Below the pieces are notes generated by a model that was not told the DNA's origin, did no database searches, and saw nothing but the letters and a program-made list of their open reading frames with translations. A stretch of 64,000 bases of DNA from Devosia sp. Root635 (GTDB lineage: Bacteria; Pseudomonadota; Alphaproteobacteria; Rhizobiales; Devosiaceae): contig NZ_LMGZ01000020.1 of NCBI RefSeq assembly GCF_001427605.1, forward strand, positions 102,519 through 166,518. Direction: 5' to 3'. The position numbers and the translations under genes are program-made. Position 1 is the first letter of the stretch, and each line of letters starts with the position of its first letter. Positions 9,154-17,275 of the stretch are shown piece after piece.

Positions 9154-9180
9154 AAATAGCTGCTGATCTTTGATTGTCAA
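9153..9180 (-). promoter_or_regulatory. Promoter of the phytase-NUDIX-iolCDEBG series
   Basis: On the minus strand TTGACA (9180-9175) is followed after 16 bp by TATTTT (9158-9153). Transcription would start near 9146, inside operator C. This is the best sigma-70-like promoter in the intergenic region. Confidence 0.6.
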
Positions 9181-9214
9181 CGATTATGTTAGCTAAAAGC
9201 AGGAACCAAGGCGA

Positions 9215-9230
9215 ATGCACGCACGTGCAA
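9215..9230. promoter_or_regulatory. LacI-type operator B (phytase/ABC intergenic)
   Basis: ATGCACGCACGTGCAA matches 14 of 16 positions of the 20009-20024 palindrome. It lies 62 bp from operator C, roughly six helical turns, so looping between the two sites is conceivable. It sits upstream of the ABC transporter genes. Confidence 0.72.
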
Positions 9231-9248
9231 TAAATTTCAGATTTAGGG

Positions 9249-9277
9249 TTGACGTGCTTCTTCGTTCTGTGAAGATT
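9249..9277 (+). promoter_or_regulatory. Candidate promoter of the ABC importer/phosphatase operon
   Basis: TTGACG at 9249-9254 and AAGATT at 9272-9277 are separated by 17 bp. The -10 box is weak. It lies just downstream of operator B and 117 bp before the permease start. Confidence 0.35.
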
Positions 9278-9393
9278 GCCGCGGACGGTGCTGGGTGCAT
9301 GGATGGAAGCGCCGAGTTTTGATGGAGGAGTTTTACGGTGATCACCCACCAGCGTGGCCAATGCGGCCCCCAAGCCGGGGCGGGAGTTAGGCG

Positions 9394-11244
9394 ATGAGTT
9401 ATGTCGCTCCAGCATCGGACGTTATTTCGAAGAGCGAGGCTCAGCCTCGTCCTAGCAGGCGAACTTTGCTGAAATACCGGCTGCGGGTCGCGATGCGCGA
9501 GCCCACTTCGCTGCTGGGCGTCGTCATGGCGCTGATCTTCACCTATCTGATCCTCGTGCCGATCCTGTCCATGCTGGTGCAGGCGGCGACGGTTCAGTTC
9601 GGCGACGAGCGCCGCACGGCGCTCGAGACCGCCAGCTGGACATTCTACTATCTGAACCGGACCTTCTTCTCCGCGATTTCCCGTGATCTGTTCTGGGAGC
9701 CGCTGGCGAACACGCTGACGGTGGCGGCCGGCGCCATTGCCATCGCCATGGTCATCGGCACGCCGCTGGCTTGGCTGTTGAGCCGCACCGACATGTTCGC
9801 CCGCCGCTGGTTCGCCACGGCTTTGATTGTCCCCTACATGCTTCCGGCATGGACCTTCGCGTTAGCCTGGACGACGCTTTTCAAGAACCGCACGGTCGGC
9901 GGCCAGCCTGGTTGGTTGGAAGCCCTCGGCTTCGCGCCGCCGGACTGGCTGGCCTATGGGCGCGTACCGATCACCATCATCCTGGCGCTGCACTATACGC
10001 CGTTCATCATCCTGCTCTTTGGCAGTGCGCTGAGGCGGTTCGACTCCCAACTCGAAGATTCCGCGCGCATCCTGGGGGCCAGATCTTATCAGGTCGCCTG
10101 GCAGATAATTCTCCCCTTGATGCGGCCGGCCCTGCTTTCCGCGATCATCCTGATCTTCGCCAAGTGCCTCGGTGAGTTCGGCGTGCCCTATGTGCTGGGC
10201 TTGCCGGTGAAATTCGAGGTACTTTCCACGTCGCTCTTCCGCAACATCGCGTCCCGTCAGACCGGCGTAGGCGCCGTCATCGCCGGGTCGATCATGCTCA
10301 TCGGCGTGGTCACCCTGATGATCGACGCCAAGCTGGTCCGGGAAGCCCGTCGCTTCGTGACTATTGGTTCGAAAGGCACGATGAACCGGCTGAGCAGGCT
10401 CGGCGCCTGGCGCTGGCCGCTGACCCTCTTCGCCGCGGCAATCTTCGTGCTGAGCGTCTGCATGCCGATCCTGACGCTTGTGCTGTCAACGGTCATGCGG
10501 CAGCCGGCCAACTTCGCGCTCGACAATTTCACGCTGGACTACTGGATCGGCAGCGACCTTGAAACAGTCGCGCTGCGCACCGGAATCCTGCTCAGCCCAG
10601 ACCTTTGGGCGGCGGCATGGAACACGCTGTGGATTGTCGGAAGCGCATCGATCACGTCGGGAATTTTCGGGCTGCTGGTGGGCTACGTTGTCGTGCGCAC
10701 CCCGTTCCGCCCGCTATCGACGTTTCTCCGCCAGGTGACCTTTCTGCCCTATCTCGTTCCGGGGATCGCCTTCGCCGCTGCCTATCTCTCGTTGTTCGCC
10801 GTGGCGCGCGGCCCCGTTCCGGCCCTTTATGGAACGGTGTGGATACTAATCCTGGCCCTGATGGCGGACCAGATGCCCTACGCCTCCCGCGCGGGCATCT
10901 CGGCGATGATGCAACTCGGCAAGGACCCCGAAGAGGCGGCCCAAATCGCCGGTGCCGGCTGGTTTCGGCGCATGGTGAGCGTGGTCATTCCCATCCAAAA
11001 GGGCTCGCTCGTCACCGGCGTGCTGCTGCCGTTCATTTCCGGGATCAAGGGGCTGAGCCTTTTCGTCATCCTCGCAGTTCCCTCCACCGACGTCCTCACC
11101 ACCTTCTCTCTGCGCCTCGTCGACTATCACTACACGCAAGCCGCCAACGGCGTGGTGCTGATCATTGCTGCCATGGCCTATTTCGGCACCGTGGCGGCCC
11201 AGAAACTAACCAAAACCAATATCGCCGAAGGGCTGGGAGGCTGA
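9394..11244 (+). CDS. ABC importer fused permease (AfuB/FbpB type)
   Basis: This 616-residue inner-membrane protein has about 12 transmembrane segments and two permease domains in one chain, as in Fe3+/hexose-phosphate (Fbp/Afu) transporters. Each half has a cytoplasmic EAA loop contacting the ATPase: EDSARILGARSYQVAWQ (about 225) and EEAAQIAGAGWF (about 510). A GGCGGGAG ribosome site precedes the ATG. The ATPase gene begins 1 bp after the stop. The transport substrate cannot be read from the permease. The surrounding phosphatases and inositol genes suggest inositol phosphates, while iron or hexose phosphates are the alternatives from the family. Confidence 0.88.
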   Translation: MSYVAPASDVISKSEAQPRPSRRTLLKYRLRVAMREPTSLLGVVMALIFTYLILVPILSMLVQAATVQFGDERRTALETASWTFYYLNRTFFSAISRDLFWEPLANTLTVAAGAIAIAMVIGTPLAWLLSRTDMFARRWFATALIVPYMLPAWTFALAWTTLFKNRTVGGQPGWLEALGFAPPDWLAYGRVPITIILALHYTPFIILLFGSALRRFDSQLEDSARILGARSYQVAWQIILPLMRPALLSAIILIFAKCLGEFGVPYVLGLPVKFEVLSTSLFRNIASRQTGVGAVIAGSIMLIGVVTLMIDAKLVREARRFVTIGSKGTMNRLSRLGAWRWPLTLFAAAIFVLSVCMPILTLVLSTVMRQPANFALDNFTLDYWIGSDLETVALRTGILLSPDLWAAAWNTLWIVGSASITSGIFGLLVGYVVVRTPFRPLSTFLRQVTFLPYLVPGIAFAAAYLSLFAVARGPVPALYGTVWILILALMADQMPYASRAGISAMMQLGKDPEEAAQIAGAGWFRRMVSVVIPIQKGSLVTGVLLPFISGIKGLSLFVILAVPSTDVLTTFSLRLVDYHYTQAANGVVLIIAAMAYFGTVAAQKLTKTNIAEGLGG

Positions 11245-11245
11245 C

Positions 11246-12421
11246 ATGCCGAATATCGAGTTGCGCGGCGCGCACAAAAGCTACGGCGGCCAGACGGCCA
11301 ATGCGGTGTCCGACCTGAACCTGGAGATCGGCGACGGCGAATTCATGTGCCTGCTCGGCCCCTCCGGTTGCGGCAAGACCACCACCCTCAGGATGATTGC
11401 CGGCCTGGAGAACCTGTCGGGTGGCGAAATCCGGATCGGCGACCGCGTGGTCGATTCAGTGGGGAAGGGCATTTTCGTGCCGCCCGAACAGCGCCAGCTG
11501 GGCCTGGTATTCCAGAGCTACGCGCTCTGGCCGCACCTGACGATCGAGCGGAATACCGATTTCGGACTGCGGCTGCGCAAGGTTCCGAAGGCAGAGCGCG
11601 AGCAGCGCGTGAATGCCGTCATGAAGGTGCTTGATATCGAGAAGTACCGGCATCGCTACCCCTCTCAGTTGTCGGGGGGGCAGCAGCAGCGCGTGGCACT
11701 CGCGCGGATGCTGGCCGTCAATCCGAACGTGCTGCTGCTCGATGAACCGCTGTCCAACCTCGACGCGCGGCTGCGCCTGGAAATGCGGGCTGAACTGAAG
11801 GCGCTCCATGCCGCCTTCAAGACCACGATCGTCTTCGTGACCCACGATCAATGGGAAGCCATGACCCTGGCCACCACCATCGCGGTCATGAACGAGGGCA
11901 CCCTGCAGCAGATGGGGACCCCCGATGACATCTATGAACGTCCGGCCAACCGGTTCGTGGCCGAATTCGTCGGCAGCCCGCCGATCAACATCCTCGAGGT
12001 ATCCGCCGAGACGCTCTCGGGTCCGGCTACGGCAATGTCCGCCTATCTCCGCAACCGGTTCGGCGCGCTGGTCTCGGTGGGCTCGGTAGGCATTCGCCCG
12101 GAAGCCCTGCACATCAGCGAGATCGGGCAATCGGTTCCCGATGGGGCCTTTGCGGTTGAGGGGAATGTGTCGGGTGTCCTACCCACCGGCGGCAGCTGGA
12201 TTCTCGAACTGCAATGCGCTGATGGAACGTTCTTCCTGACCACCCATCAACCCCCTGAAACGACATCGGGAACACCGGTTACCGTGTGGGCCGAGTCCAA
12301 GGCGCTTCACGTCTTCGACCCAGCGGGCCGACGCATGGAGGAAGCCGATCGGCTGCTCCGGCCCGAACGAAAGATCGCAGCGGTCTCAACAATTAAGGGG
12401 CTGACTGCGTCCGCAGGATAA
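11246..12421 (+). CDS. ABC importer ATP-binding protein (FbpC/UgpC type)
   Basis: This 391-residue ATPase has Walker A GPSGCGKTT (about 38-46), signature LSGGQQQR, Walker B LLLDEP with the D-loop SNLDARLR, and the switch His in THDQWEAM. The C-terminal ~120 residues form the TOBE-like regulatory domain of CUT1/Fbp ATPases. The start follows a GGGAGG site overlapping the end of the permease gene. It would energise the adjacent permease. Confidence 0.9.
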   Translation: MPNIELRGAHKSYGGQTANAVSDLNLEIGDGEFMCLLGPSGCGKTTTLRMIAGLENLSGGEIRIGDRVVDSVGKGIFVPPEQRQLGLVFQSYALWPHLTIERNTDFGLRLRKVPKAEREQRVNAVMKVLDIEKYRHRYPSQLSGGQQQRVALARMLAVNPNVLLLDEPLSNLDARLRLEMRAELKALHAAFKTTIVFVTHDQWEAMTLATTIAVMNEGTLQQMGTPDDIYERPANRFVAEFVGSPPINILEVSAETLSGPATAMSAYLRNRFGALVSVGSVGIRPEALHISEIGQSVPDGAFAVEGNVSGVLPTGGSWILELQCADGTFFLTTHQPPETTSGTPVTVWAESKALHVFDPAGRRMEEADRLLRPERKIAAVSTIKGLTASAG

Positions 12422-12475
12422 CCCCTCTCCGTCAAGTGAATATCGAGCATTCAAATCAATCCGCAGACGCGGAAC

Positions 12476-12494
12476 AAGCGCCTCAAAGGCGCTT
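12476..12494 (+). other. Hairpin before the first binding-protein gene
   Basis: AAGCGCCT and AGGCGCTT pair around a 3-nt loop, 18 bp upstream of the first solute-binding-protein start. There is no U-tract. Such intercistronic stems often allow higher expression of binding-protein mRNA. That role is inferred. Confidence 0.5.
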
Positions 12495-12511
12495 CCACCG
12501 AGGAGGAACGA

Positions 12512-13618
12512 GTGAACAATTCAATGAAATTTCTGCTGATGAGCGTCAGTTTCGCGGCTTTTGCGCTGCCGGGTGCGGCTCAGGAATTCGATCTCGATGC
12601 GATGATCGAAGCGGCCCGGGCCGAGCCGCCCATCAATGTCTACGACAGCACCGGCAAGATTGTCGAAATGGCGGAGAACTTCGCCGAAGAATACGGGCTG
12701 CAGGCCACCGGCACAAAGGCGAAAGCCTCCGAACAGCTTGAGCTGGTCCTGCGCGAGGCCATGGCAGGAAATGTGCAGGCCGACGTCGTGATCATCTCCG
12801 ACGCCCCGGCGGCCGTCGGGCAGCTCGTTCCGCAGGGTTTCGCTGGCAGCTGGCTGGCGCCGGACCTCGTCGACAAGGTCGAGCTGGGCTATCAGGACCC
12901 CCTGGTCGTCGTGACCATGCCGGTTGTATGGGCCTACAATACCGAACTTTTCGACGCGTGTCCCATCGCCAATATCTGGGAACTCACCGAGCCCGAATGG
13001 AAGGGCAGGGTCGCCTTCGAGGACCCGCTTGGCAAGACGGTCTATACCGACTGGTTCAGCCAGATGGAGGCGCATGGCAATGACGATCTGGAAGCGGCTT
13101 ACGAAGCCCATTTCGGCAGGCCGCTGGATAGCGACGAGACGCCCACGCGAGCCTTTATCAAGGCGCTGGCTGGAAACTCGCCGCTAATGACGTCCTCCGA
13201 CAATGCCGCTTCGGAAGCGGCGGCGGCGCCCGGGCAGACCGAGCCCTTTATTGCCCTGGTCAGTGCCGCCAAGTTCCGCGAAAACGAGGCGAGCGGCTTT
13301 CATCTGGGTCTCTGCAAGGGGATGGAGCCCTGGATCGGCTTCACCAATGCAGGGGTCGGCCTGATCGCATCGGGTACCGACAGTCCAAACGCAGCCCGTC
13401 TCTTCCTGCGCTACGTGATGACCGAAGAGGGGATCGCGCCCCAGGCGCAGGACGGCAAGATGTCGTCCAACAAGGACGTTGGTCTGCCTGAAGGGGAGCC
13501 GTCGGGCATCGCGGAAGCCTGGGACCAGCTTCTCGCCTACGACATGTCGACCGTCATCGAGGATTGGGAGACCCGGCAGGACTGGCAGGACTTCTGGCAA
13601 CTGAACTACGTGCGTTGA
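12512..13618 (+). CDS. Periplasmic solute-binding protein 1 (Fe3+/sugar-phosphate family)
   Basis: This 368-residue family-1 extracellular binding protein has a signal peptide ending GAA before QEF. The GTG at 12512 is chosen because AGGAGG lies 5 bp upstream, while the in-frame ATG at 12524 is too far from it. Conserved blocks YDSTGKIVEMA, VWAYNTELF, WELTEPEWKGRVAFEDPL and a C-terminal WETRQDWQDFWQLNYVR are shared almost word for word with the next gene. Family relatives bind Fe3+, 2-aminoethylphosphonate or hexose phosphates. The phosphatase-rich operon points to a phosphorylated polyol such as an inositol phosphate. Confidence 0.87.
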   Translation: MNNSMKFLLMSVSFAAFALPGAAQEFDLDAMIEAARAEPPINVYDSTGKIVEMAENFAEEYGLQATGTKAKASEQLELVLREAMAGNVQADVVIISDAPAAVGQLVPQGFAGSWLAPDLVDKVELGYQDPLVVVTMPVVWAYNTELFDACPIANIWELTEPEWKGRVAFEDPLGKTVYTDWFSQMEAHGNDDLEAAYEAHFGRPLDSDETPTRAFIKALAGNSPLMTSSDNAASEAAAAPGQTEPFIALVSAAKFRENEASGFHLGLCKGMEPWIGFTNAGVGLIASGTDSPNAARLFLRYVMTEEGIAPQAQDGKMSSNKDVGLPEGEPSGIAEAWDQLLAYDMSTVIEDWETRQDWQDFWQLNYVR

Positions 13619-13694
13619 TCAAGGCCCCGACAAACCCATACCGCACCAGCGGGATCGATGCCACAAAATGAGTGGCACATTGGAGGAGACTACA

Positions 13695-14795
13695 ATGATG
13701 AAACATCTGCTTCTCGGCACCTGCTTTGCCGCCCTGGCGCTGCCGGTTGCGGCCCAGGAATTCAACCTGGATGCCATAATCGAGGCCGCGAAGGGCGAGC
13801 CGCCGATTACCATCTATGACAGCACCGGCAAGATCGTCGACATGGCCGAGGCCTTCACCGCCAAATATGGTGTCCAGGCGACCGGGCAGAAGGTCTCGGC
13901 AAACAGCCAGCTCGAGATGATCATTCGGGAAAACCAGGCAAACAATGTTGTTGCCGACGTGGTGATGATTACCGATGCCCCCGCGGCGCTGTCTCAGCTG
14001 ATCCCTCAGGGATTCGTTGAAAGCTGGGTGCCCAATGATCTGACCGACAATATTCCCGCCAAGTTCCGCAACCCGCTGACCGTCTCGACGAATGCGAACG
14101 TCTGGACGTACAACACCGAGGTTAACGAGACCTGCCCGGTTTCCAATGTGTGGGAGCTGACGGAGCCGGAATGGCGCGGCAAGGTCGCCTTTGTCGATCC
14201 CCTGACCAAGGGCACCTACACCGACTGGTTCAACCAGATGGAAAAGCACGGGGATGCTGAACTCGCCGCTGCCTACAAGGAGCATTTCGGCACCGAGCTG
14301 GATACCAGCTCCGAAAGCGCCACCAAGCAGTGGCTGAAGGCGCTCGCGGCAAATGCACCGCTGCTGACCGATGGCGACGATCCGGCGTCGGAAGCTGTCG
14401 GCGCTCCCGGACAGGCCGAGCCGTTCTTCGGACTGATGAGCTCGGCCAAGTTCCGTGACAACGAGGACAAGGGCTACAAGCTGGGCCTGTGCGAAGACAT
14501 CAAGCCGTGGGTCGGCTGGACGTACAATAAGCTGGCGCTGATCTCCTCCAAAACGGATAGCCCCAACGCGGCCCGGCTGTTCGTGCACTATGTGCTGACC
14601 GAAGAGGGCATTGCCCCACAGATGGCCGACGGCAAGATTTCCACCAATACTGAAGTCCAGATTCCCGACGACGAGCCCTCCGGCCTCGCCCAGCATCTCG
14701 ACGCCCTCTTCCCCTACGACTTGTCGACCGGCTTTGACGACTGGGAGACCCGCCAGGATTGGCAGGACCTCTGGACGATCAACTACTCCAAATAA
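13695..14795 (+). CDS. Periplasmic solute-binding protein 2 (paralog of protein 1)
   Basis: This 366-residue binding protein has a signal peptide ending PVAA before QEF. The ATG at 13695 follows GGAGGAG, and the longer upstream reading has no family support. It shares YDSTGKIVDMAEAF, WELTEPEWRGKVAFVDPL and WETRQDWQDLWTINYSK with the preceding protein, so the pair arose by tandem duplication. Only one permease and one ATPase are present, so both probably deliver to the same channel, perhaps with different isomers or phosphorylation states. Confidence 0.87.
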   Translation: MMKHLLLGTCFAALALPVAAQEFNLDAIIEAAKGEPPITIYDSTGKIVDMAEAFTAKYGVQATGQKVSANSQLEMIIRENQANNVVADVVMITDAPAALSQLIPQGFVESWVPNDLTDNIPAKFRNPLTVSTNANVWTYNTEVNETCPVSNVWELTEPEWRGKVAFVDPLTKGTYTDWFNQMEKHGDAELAAAYKEHFGTELDTSSESATKQWLKALAANAPLLTDGDDPASEAVGAPGQAEPFFGLMSSAKFRDNEDKGYKLGLCEDIKPWVGWTYNKLALISSKTDSPNAARLFVHYVLTEEGIAPQMADGKISTNTEVQIPDDEPSGLAQHLDALFPYDLSTGFDDWETRQDWQDLWTINYSK

Positions 14796-14820
14796 CGGCG
14801 GGCTCCCACCGCTGTACTAG

Positions 14821-14844
14821 GCGTCCCCCGCGAGCGGGGGACGC
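14821..14844 (+). other. GC-rich hairpin after binding protein 2
   Basis: GCGTCCCCCGC and GCGGGGGACGC form a perfect 11-bp stem with a 2-nt spacer. No U-run follows, so this is more likely an mRNA-stabilising or partially attenuating stem than a full terminator. It separates transporter genes from the phosphatase genes of the same series. Confidence 0.6.
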
Positions 14845-14867
14845 CACATCAACCCTCTGGAAATATC

Positions 14868-15734
14868 ATGACCTTGCTCAGTCCAGCGCCTGACGACCAA
14901 CATCTCGCGGAGTCCGCCCGGCTCATGCACATCGCAAAAGAGGCCGCCACCTTGGTTGGCGCGCCGCTTCGCGCCGCGTTCCGTTCCACGATGGCGGTGG
15001 ACTACAAGGTGGACCTGCACGACATCGTGACGGTGCATGACAAGCAGTCCGAAGCGACGATACGGGACTACATCCTCAAGACGGAGCCGGATTCTACCCT
15101 TCTGGGTGAAGAGGGGGGCAGTGTCGGCTCCGGTCGCGTGCAGTGGTTTGTGGACCCCATCGACGGAACCTCCAATTTTGCTCGTGGCCTCGCCTTCTGG
15201 TGTGTGTCCATCGGTGCGGTGATAGACGACCGGGTCGTTGCCGGCGTCATCTATGACCCGGTCGCCGGCCACCTGTTTTCTGCCGATCTCACCGGAGCCT
15301 GGCTGAACGGGCAGGTGCTTCGGTCCGCCGCTTGCCCGGATGAAAGTCACGCCACCCTGATCACGGGGTACCCCGTGGCACGCGACTTCCGGTTGGACGG
15401 AAAGGAACGCGCTCTCGCCAGCTTTGGGGAATTGGCCGAAACGTTCTCCACCCTGCGCCGCCCCGGCAGCGCGGCACTCAGCATCGCGCATGTCGCGGCT
15501 GGCTGGGCCGACGCCGCGGTCGGGTTTGGCTGCAATCCCTGGGATGTGACCGCCGCCGTGCTGATCCTCAGAAACGCGGGCGGCAGCTATCGCCCGCTGC
15601 CTTTGGGCAAGGTGGCACCTGGCTCTGCCGCTCATCTTTGCCCCGGCTACGTCGCTATTGGTGACGGCGGCAGGTACCCAACGCTCGATAGCGTCGCCAC
15701 CGACATCTCCGAACGACGCCAATTGTCGCGCTGA
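14868..15734 (+). CDS. Inositol monophosphatase family protein 1
   Basis: This 288-residue cytosolic Mg2+-dependent phosphatase has the IMPase metal and substrate motifs LLGEEGG (Glu ligand), DPIDGTSNFARG (about 99-110) and a C-terminal WDV Asp. It lacks a signal peptide. It starts 72 bp after the binding-protein gene, past a hairpin. The likely reaction is removal of the last phosphate from an inositol monophosphate (or related sugar phosphate) brought in by the adjacent importer. Histidinol phosphatase or 3',5'-bisphosphate nucleotidase activity is known in the superfamily, but the location argues for inositol phosphate. Confidence 0.88.
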   Translation: MTLLSPAPDDQHLAESARLMHIAKEAATLVGAPLRAAFRSTMAVDYKVDLHDIVTVHDKQSEATIRDYILKTEPDSTLLGEEGGSVGSGRVQWFVDPIDGTSNFARGLAFWCVSIGAVIDDRVVAGVIYDPVAGHLFSADLTGAWLNGQVLRSAACPDESHATLITGYPVARDFRLDGKERALASFGELAETFSTLRRPGSAALSIAHVAAGWADAAVGFGCNPWDVTAAVLILRNAGGSYRPLPLGKVAPGSAAHLCPGYVAIGDGGRYPTLDSVATDISERRQLSR

Positions 15735-15759
15735 TATCCGCGCAACCTGACCAACAAGA

Positions 15760-16626
15760 ATGGACCATCACGAAATGACCGCAGCATTGGCCGGACCAGC
15801 TCCCGCCGTTGATCTCGATGAGCGCGTGGAGTTCCTGCGTGGACTGGCCGCAAGTGCGGGTGCATTGGCGCGCGTCGGCTTCGTTCGCCGGACGCAAAGC
15901 CAAATTGCTTACAAGGGTCCCCAGGACTTCCTGACGGAAACCGACTCCGCGGTGGAAAACCACATAAAGTCCCAGATCTCAGCCGCCTTTCCGCGAGACG
16001 GCTTCCTCGGTGAGGAAACCGGATCAGAGGTGTTGGGCGACAATCTGTGGGTTGTCGATCCTATCGATGGAACAGCCAATTTTGCACGAGCCATCCCCCA
16101 CTTCTGCATCTCGATCGCTTTTGTATCTCGCGGTCGCACAATGCTTGGCGCAATATACAATCCGGCATTGGACGAGCTTTACATAGCTCGGCGCGGTGGA
16201 GGGGCCGAACTGAATGGGGTTCCCATTCGAGTGGCCATAACCGCCGATCCCGCCGTCGCCTGCGTTGAACTGGGATGGTCGCGACGTGTGCCCCAGGATG
16301 TCTACGTAGACACCCTGGAGAGGCTTCTGAATTGTGGGGCCAATGTCAGGCGTGGGGCCTCTGGTGCTCTGGCTCTGGCCTACGTTGCCGATGGTCGCTC
16401 CGACTGTTATGCCGAGCTGCATATGCAGCCCTGGGATTGCCTGGCGGGACTGCTCCTGGTGGAGGAGGCGGGAGGTGTCGTTGTGCCGTTCCTTGAACGG
16501 GATGGACTTTCCAAGGGAGGAGCGGTTTTGGCAGTGGCGCCCGCGCTGGCGGAATTGATGAGCGAAGCAACTCGTATCGACCTGGGCCTACGTCGAGCAT
16601 TCGCGGGTCTTGGGGTCCAAGCCTGA
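15760..16626 (+). CDS. Inositol monophosphatase family protein 2
   Basis: This second IMPase-family protein of 288 residues diverges well from the first. Motifs are FLGEETG, DPIDGTANFARA (about 99-110) and QPWDCLAG. No signal peptide is seen. It follows the first phosphatase by 25 bp and ends 1 bp before the next gene. The start is ATG 15760; ATG 15775 is an alternative and neither has a strong ribosome site. Two divergent IMPases in one operon suggest division of labour between positional isomers. Confidence 0.87.
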   Translation: MDHHEMTAALAGPAPAVDLDERVEFLRGLAASAGALARVGFVRRTQSQIAYKGPQDFLTETDSAVENHIKSQISAAFPRDGFLGEETGSEVLGDNLWVVDPIDGTANFARAIPHFCISIAFVSRGRTMLGAIYNPALDELYIARRGGGAELNGVPIRVAITADPAVACVELGWSRRVPQDVYVDTLERLLNCGANVRRGASGALALAYVADGRSDCYAELHMQPWDCLAGLLLVEEAGGVVVPFLERDGLSKGGAVLAVAPALAELMSEATRIDLGLRRAFAGLGVQA

Positions 16627-16627
16627 G

Positions 16628-17275
16628 ATGCCCTTAGTTGAAAGCCAGAGCCCAGATATGACCTCCAACGCGCCTCGTTACGATCGTCCGCGCATTAGCC
16701 GGATACTAGAGAATGTCCCGCCCTACGGCGTTGATGTGTTCATAAGCGGGAGCGACGGAGCAAGCGACGTCGAGCTCCTGCAGGCCAACCGCATCACCAC
16801 GGTCGTGAATTGCGCCGTGAACCTGGACTTCAACTTCGTCACTGACACACAAGTGGAAGCCAGTCAGAGCCAAGTCGGTCATGGCTCCGGGGCAATACGC
16901 TATTACAAGCTAGGCCTCATCGACGGGCCGGGCAATCCAGAGACAATGATGCTGGCCGGCTATTACCTCCTGCAGGGAGCGTTCCAGCAGATCCTGCCGG
17001 ACAGGGCCTCTTATCCGAGGCGCGAACGCGGCAATGTGCTGGTGAATTGCCGAGGCGGTCGGAGCCGGTCGGTTGTCCTGGTGTCACTGTTTCTCCATCA
17101 TACGGTGCCAGATCGCTTTCCCACGCTGGATGACGCATTGAACCATGTGCGTACCCAGCGCGAATTGCGGCCGGATGAATGGTTTGAGGCGCCCAAGCCG
17201 GTGCTGATCGAGGCCGCCCGTCGAGCGTCCACGTGGATAAGCCACATCGAGGCAGACCTGCAGCAAGTGCGCTGA
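16628..17275 (+). CDS. CX5R phosphatase (dual-specificity/PTP-like)
   Basis: This is a 215-residue cysteine phosphatase. The P-loop reads VNCRGGRSRSVV (about residues 141-152), fitting C-X5-R with the Ser after Arg typical of dual-specificity enzymes. The residue before the Cys is Asn rather than the usual His. The start 1 bp after the preceding stop (TGAGATG) fits translational coupling. The stop overlaps the ATG of the next gene (TGATG). Some CX5R enzymes are PTP-like phytases acting on inositol polyphosphates, so a cytosolic inositol-phosphate role is suggested. A protein phosphatase role is the alternative. Confidence 0.75.
   Translation: MPLVESQSPDMTSNAPRYDRPRISRILENVPPYGVDVFISGSDGASDVELLQANRITTVVNCAVNLDFNFVTDTQVEASQSQVGHGSGAIRYYKLGLIDGPGNPETMMLAGYYLLQGAFQQILPDRASYPRRERGNVLVNCRGGRSRSVVLVSLFLHHTVPDRFPTLDDALNHVRTQRELRPDEWFEAPKPVLIEAARRASTWISHIEADLQQVR

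Noticed and set aside
14821-14844. Rho-independent terminator after the second binding protein
   Set aside because: A strong stem but no U-tract follows, and downstream phosphatase genes lack another promoter, so it is kept as an intercistronic hairpin.
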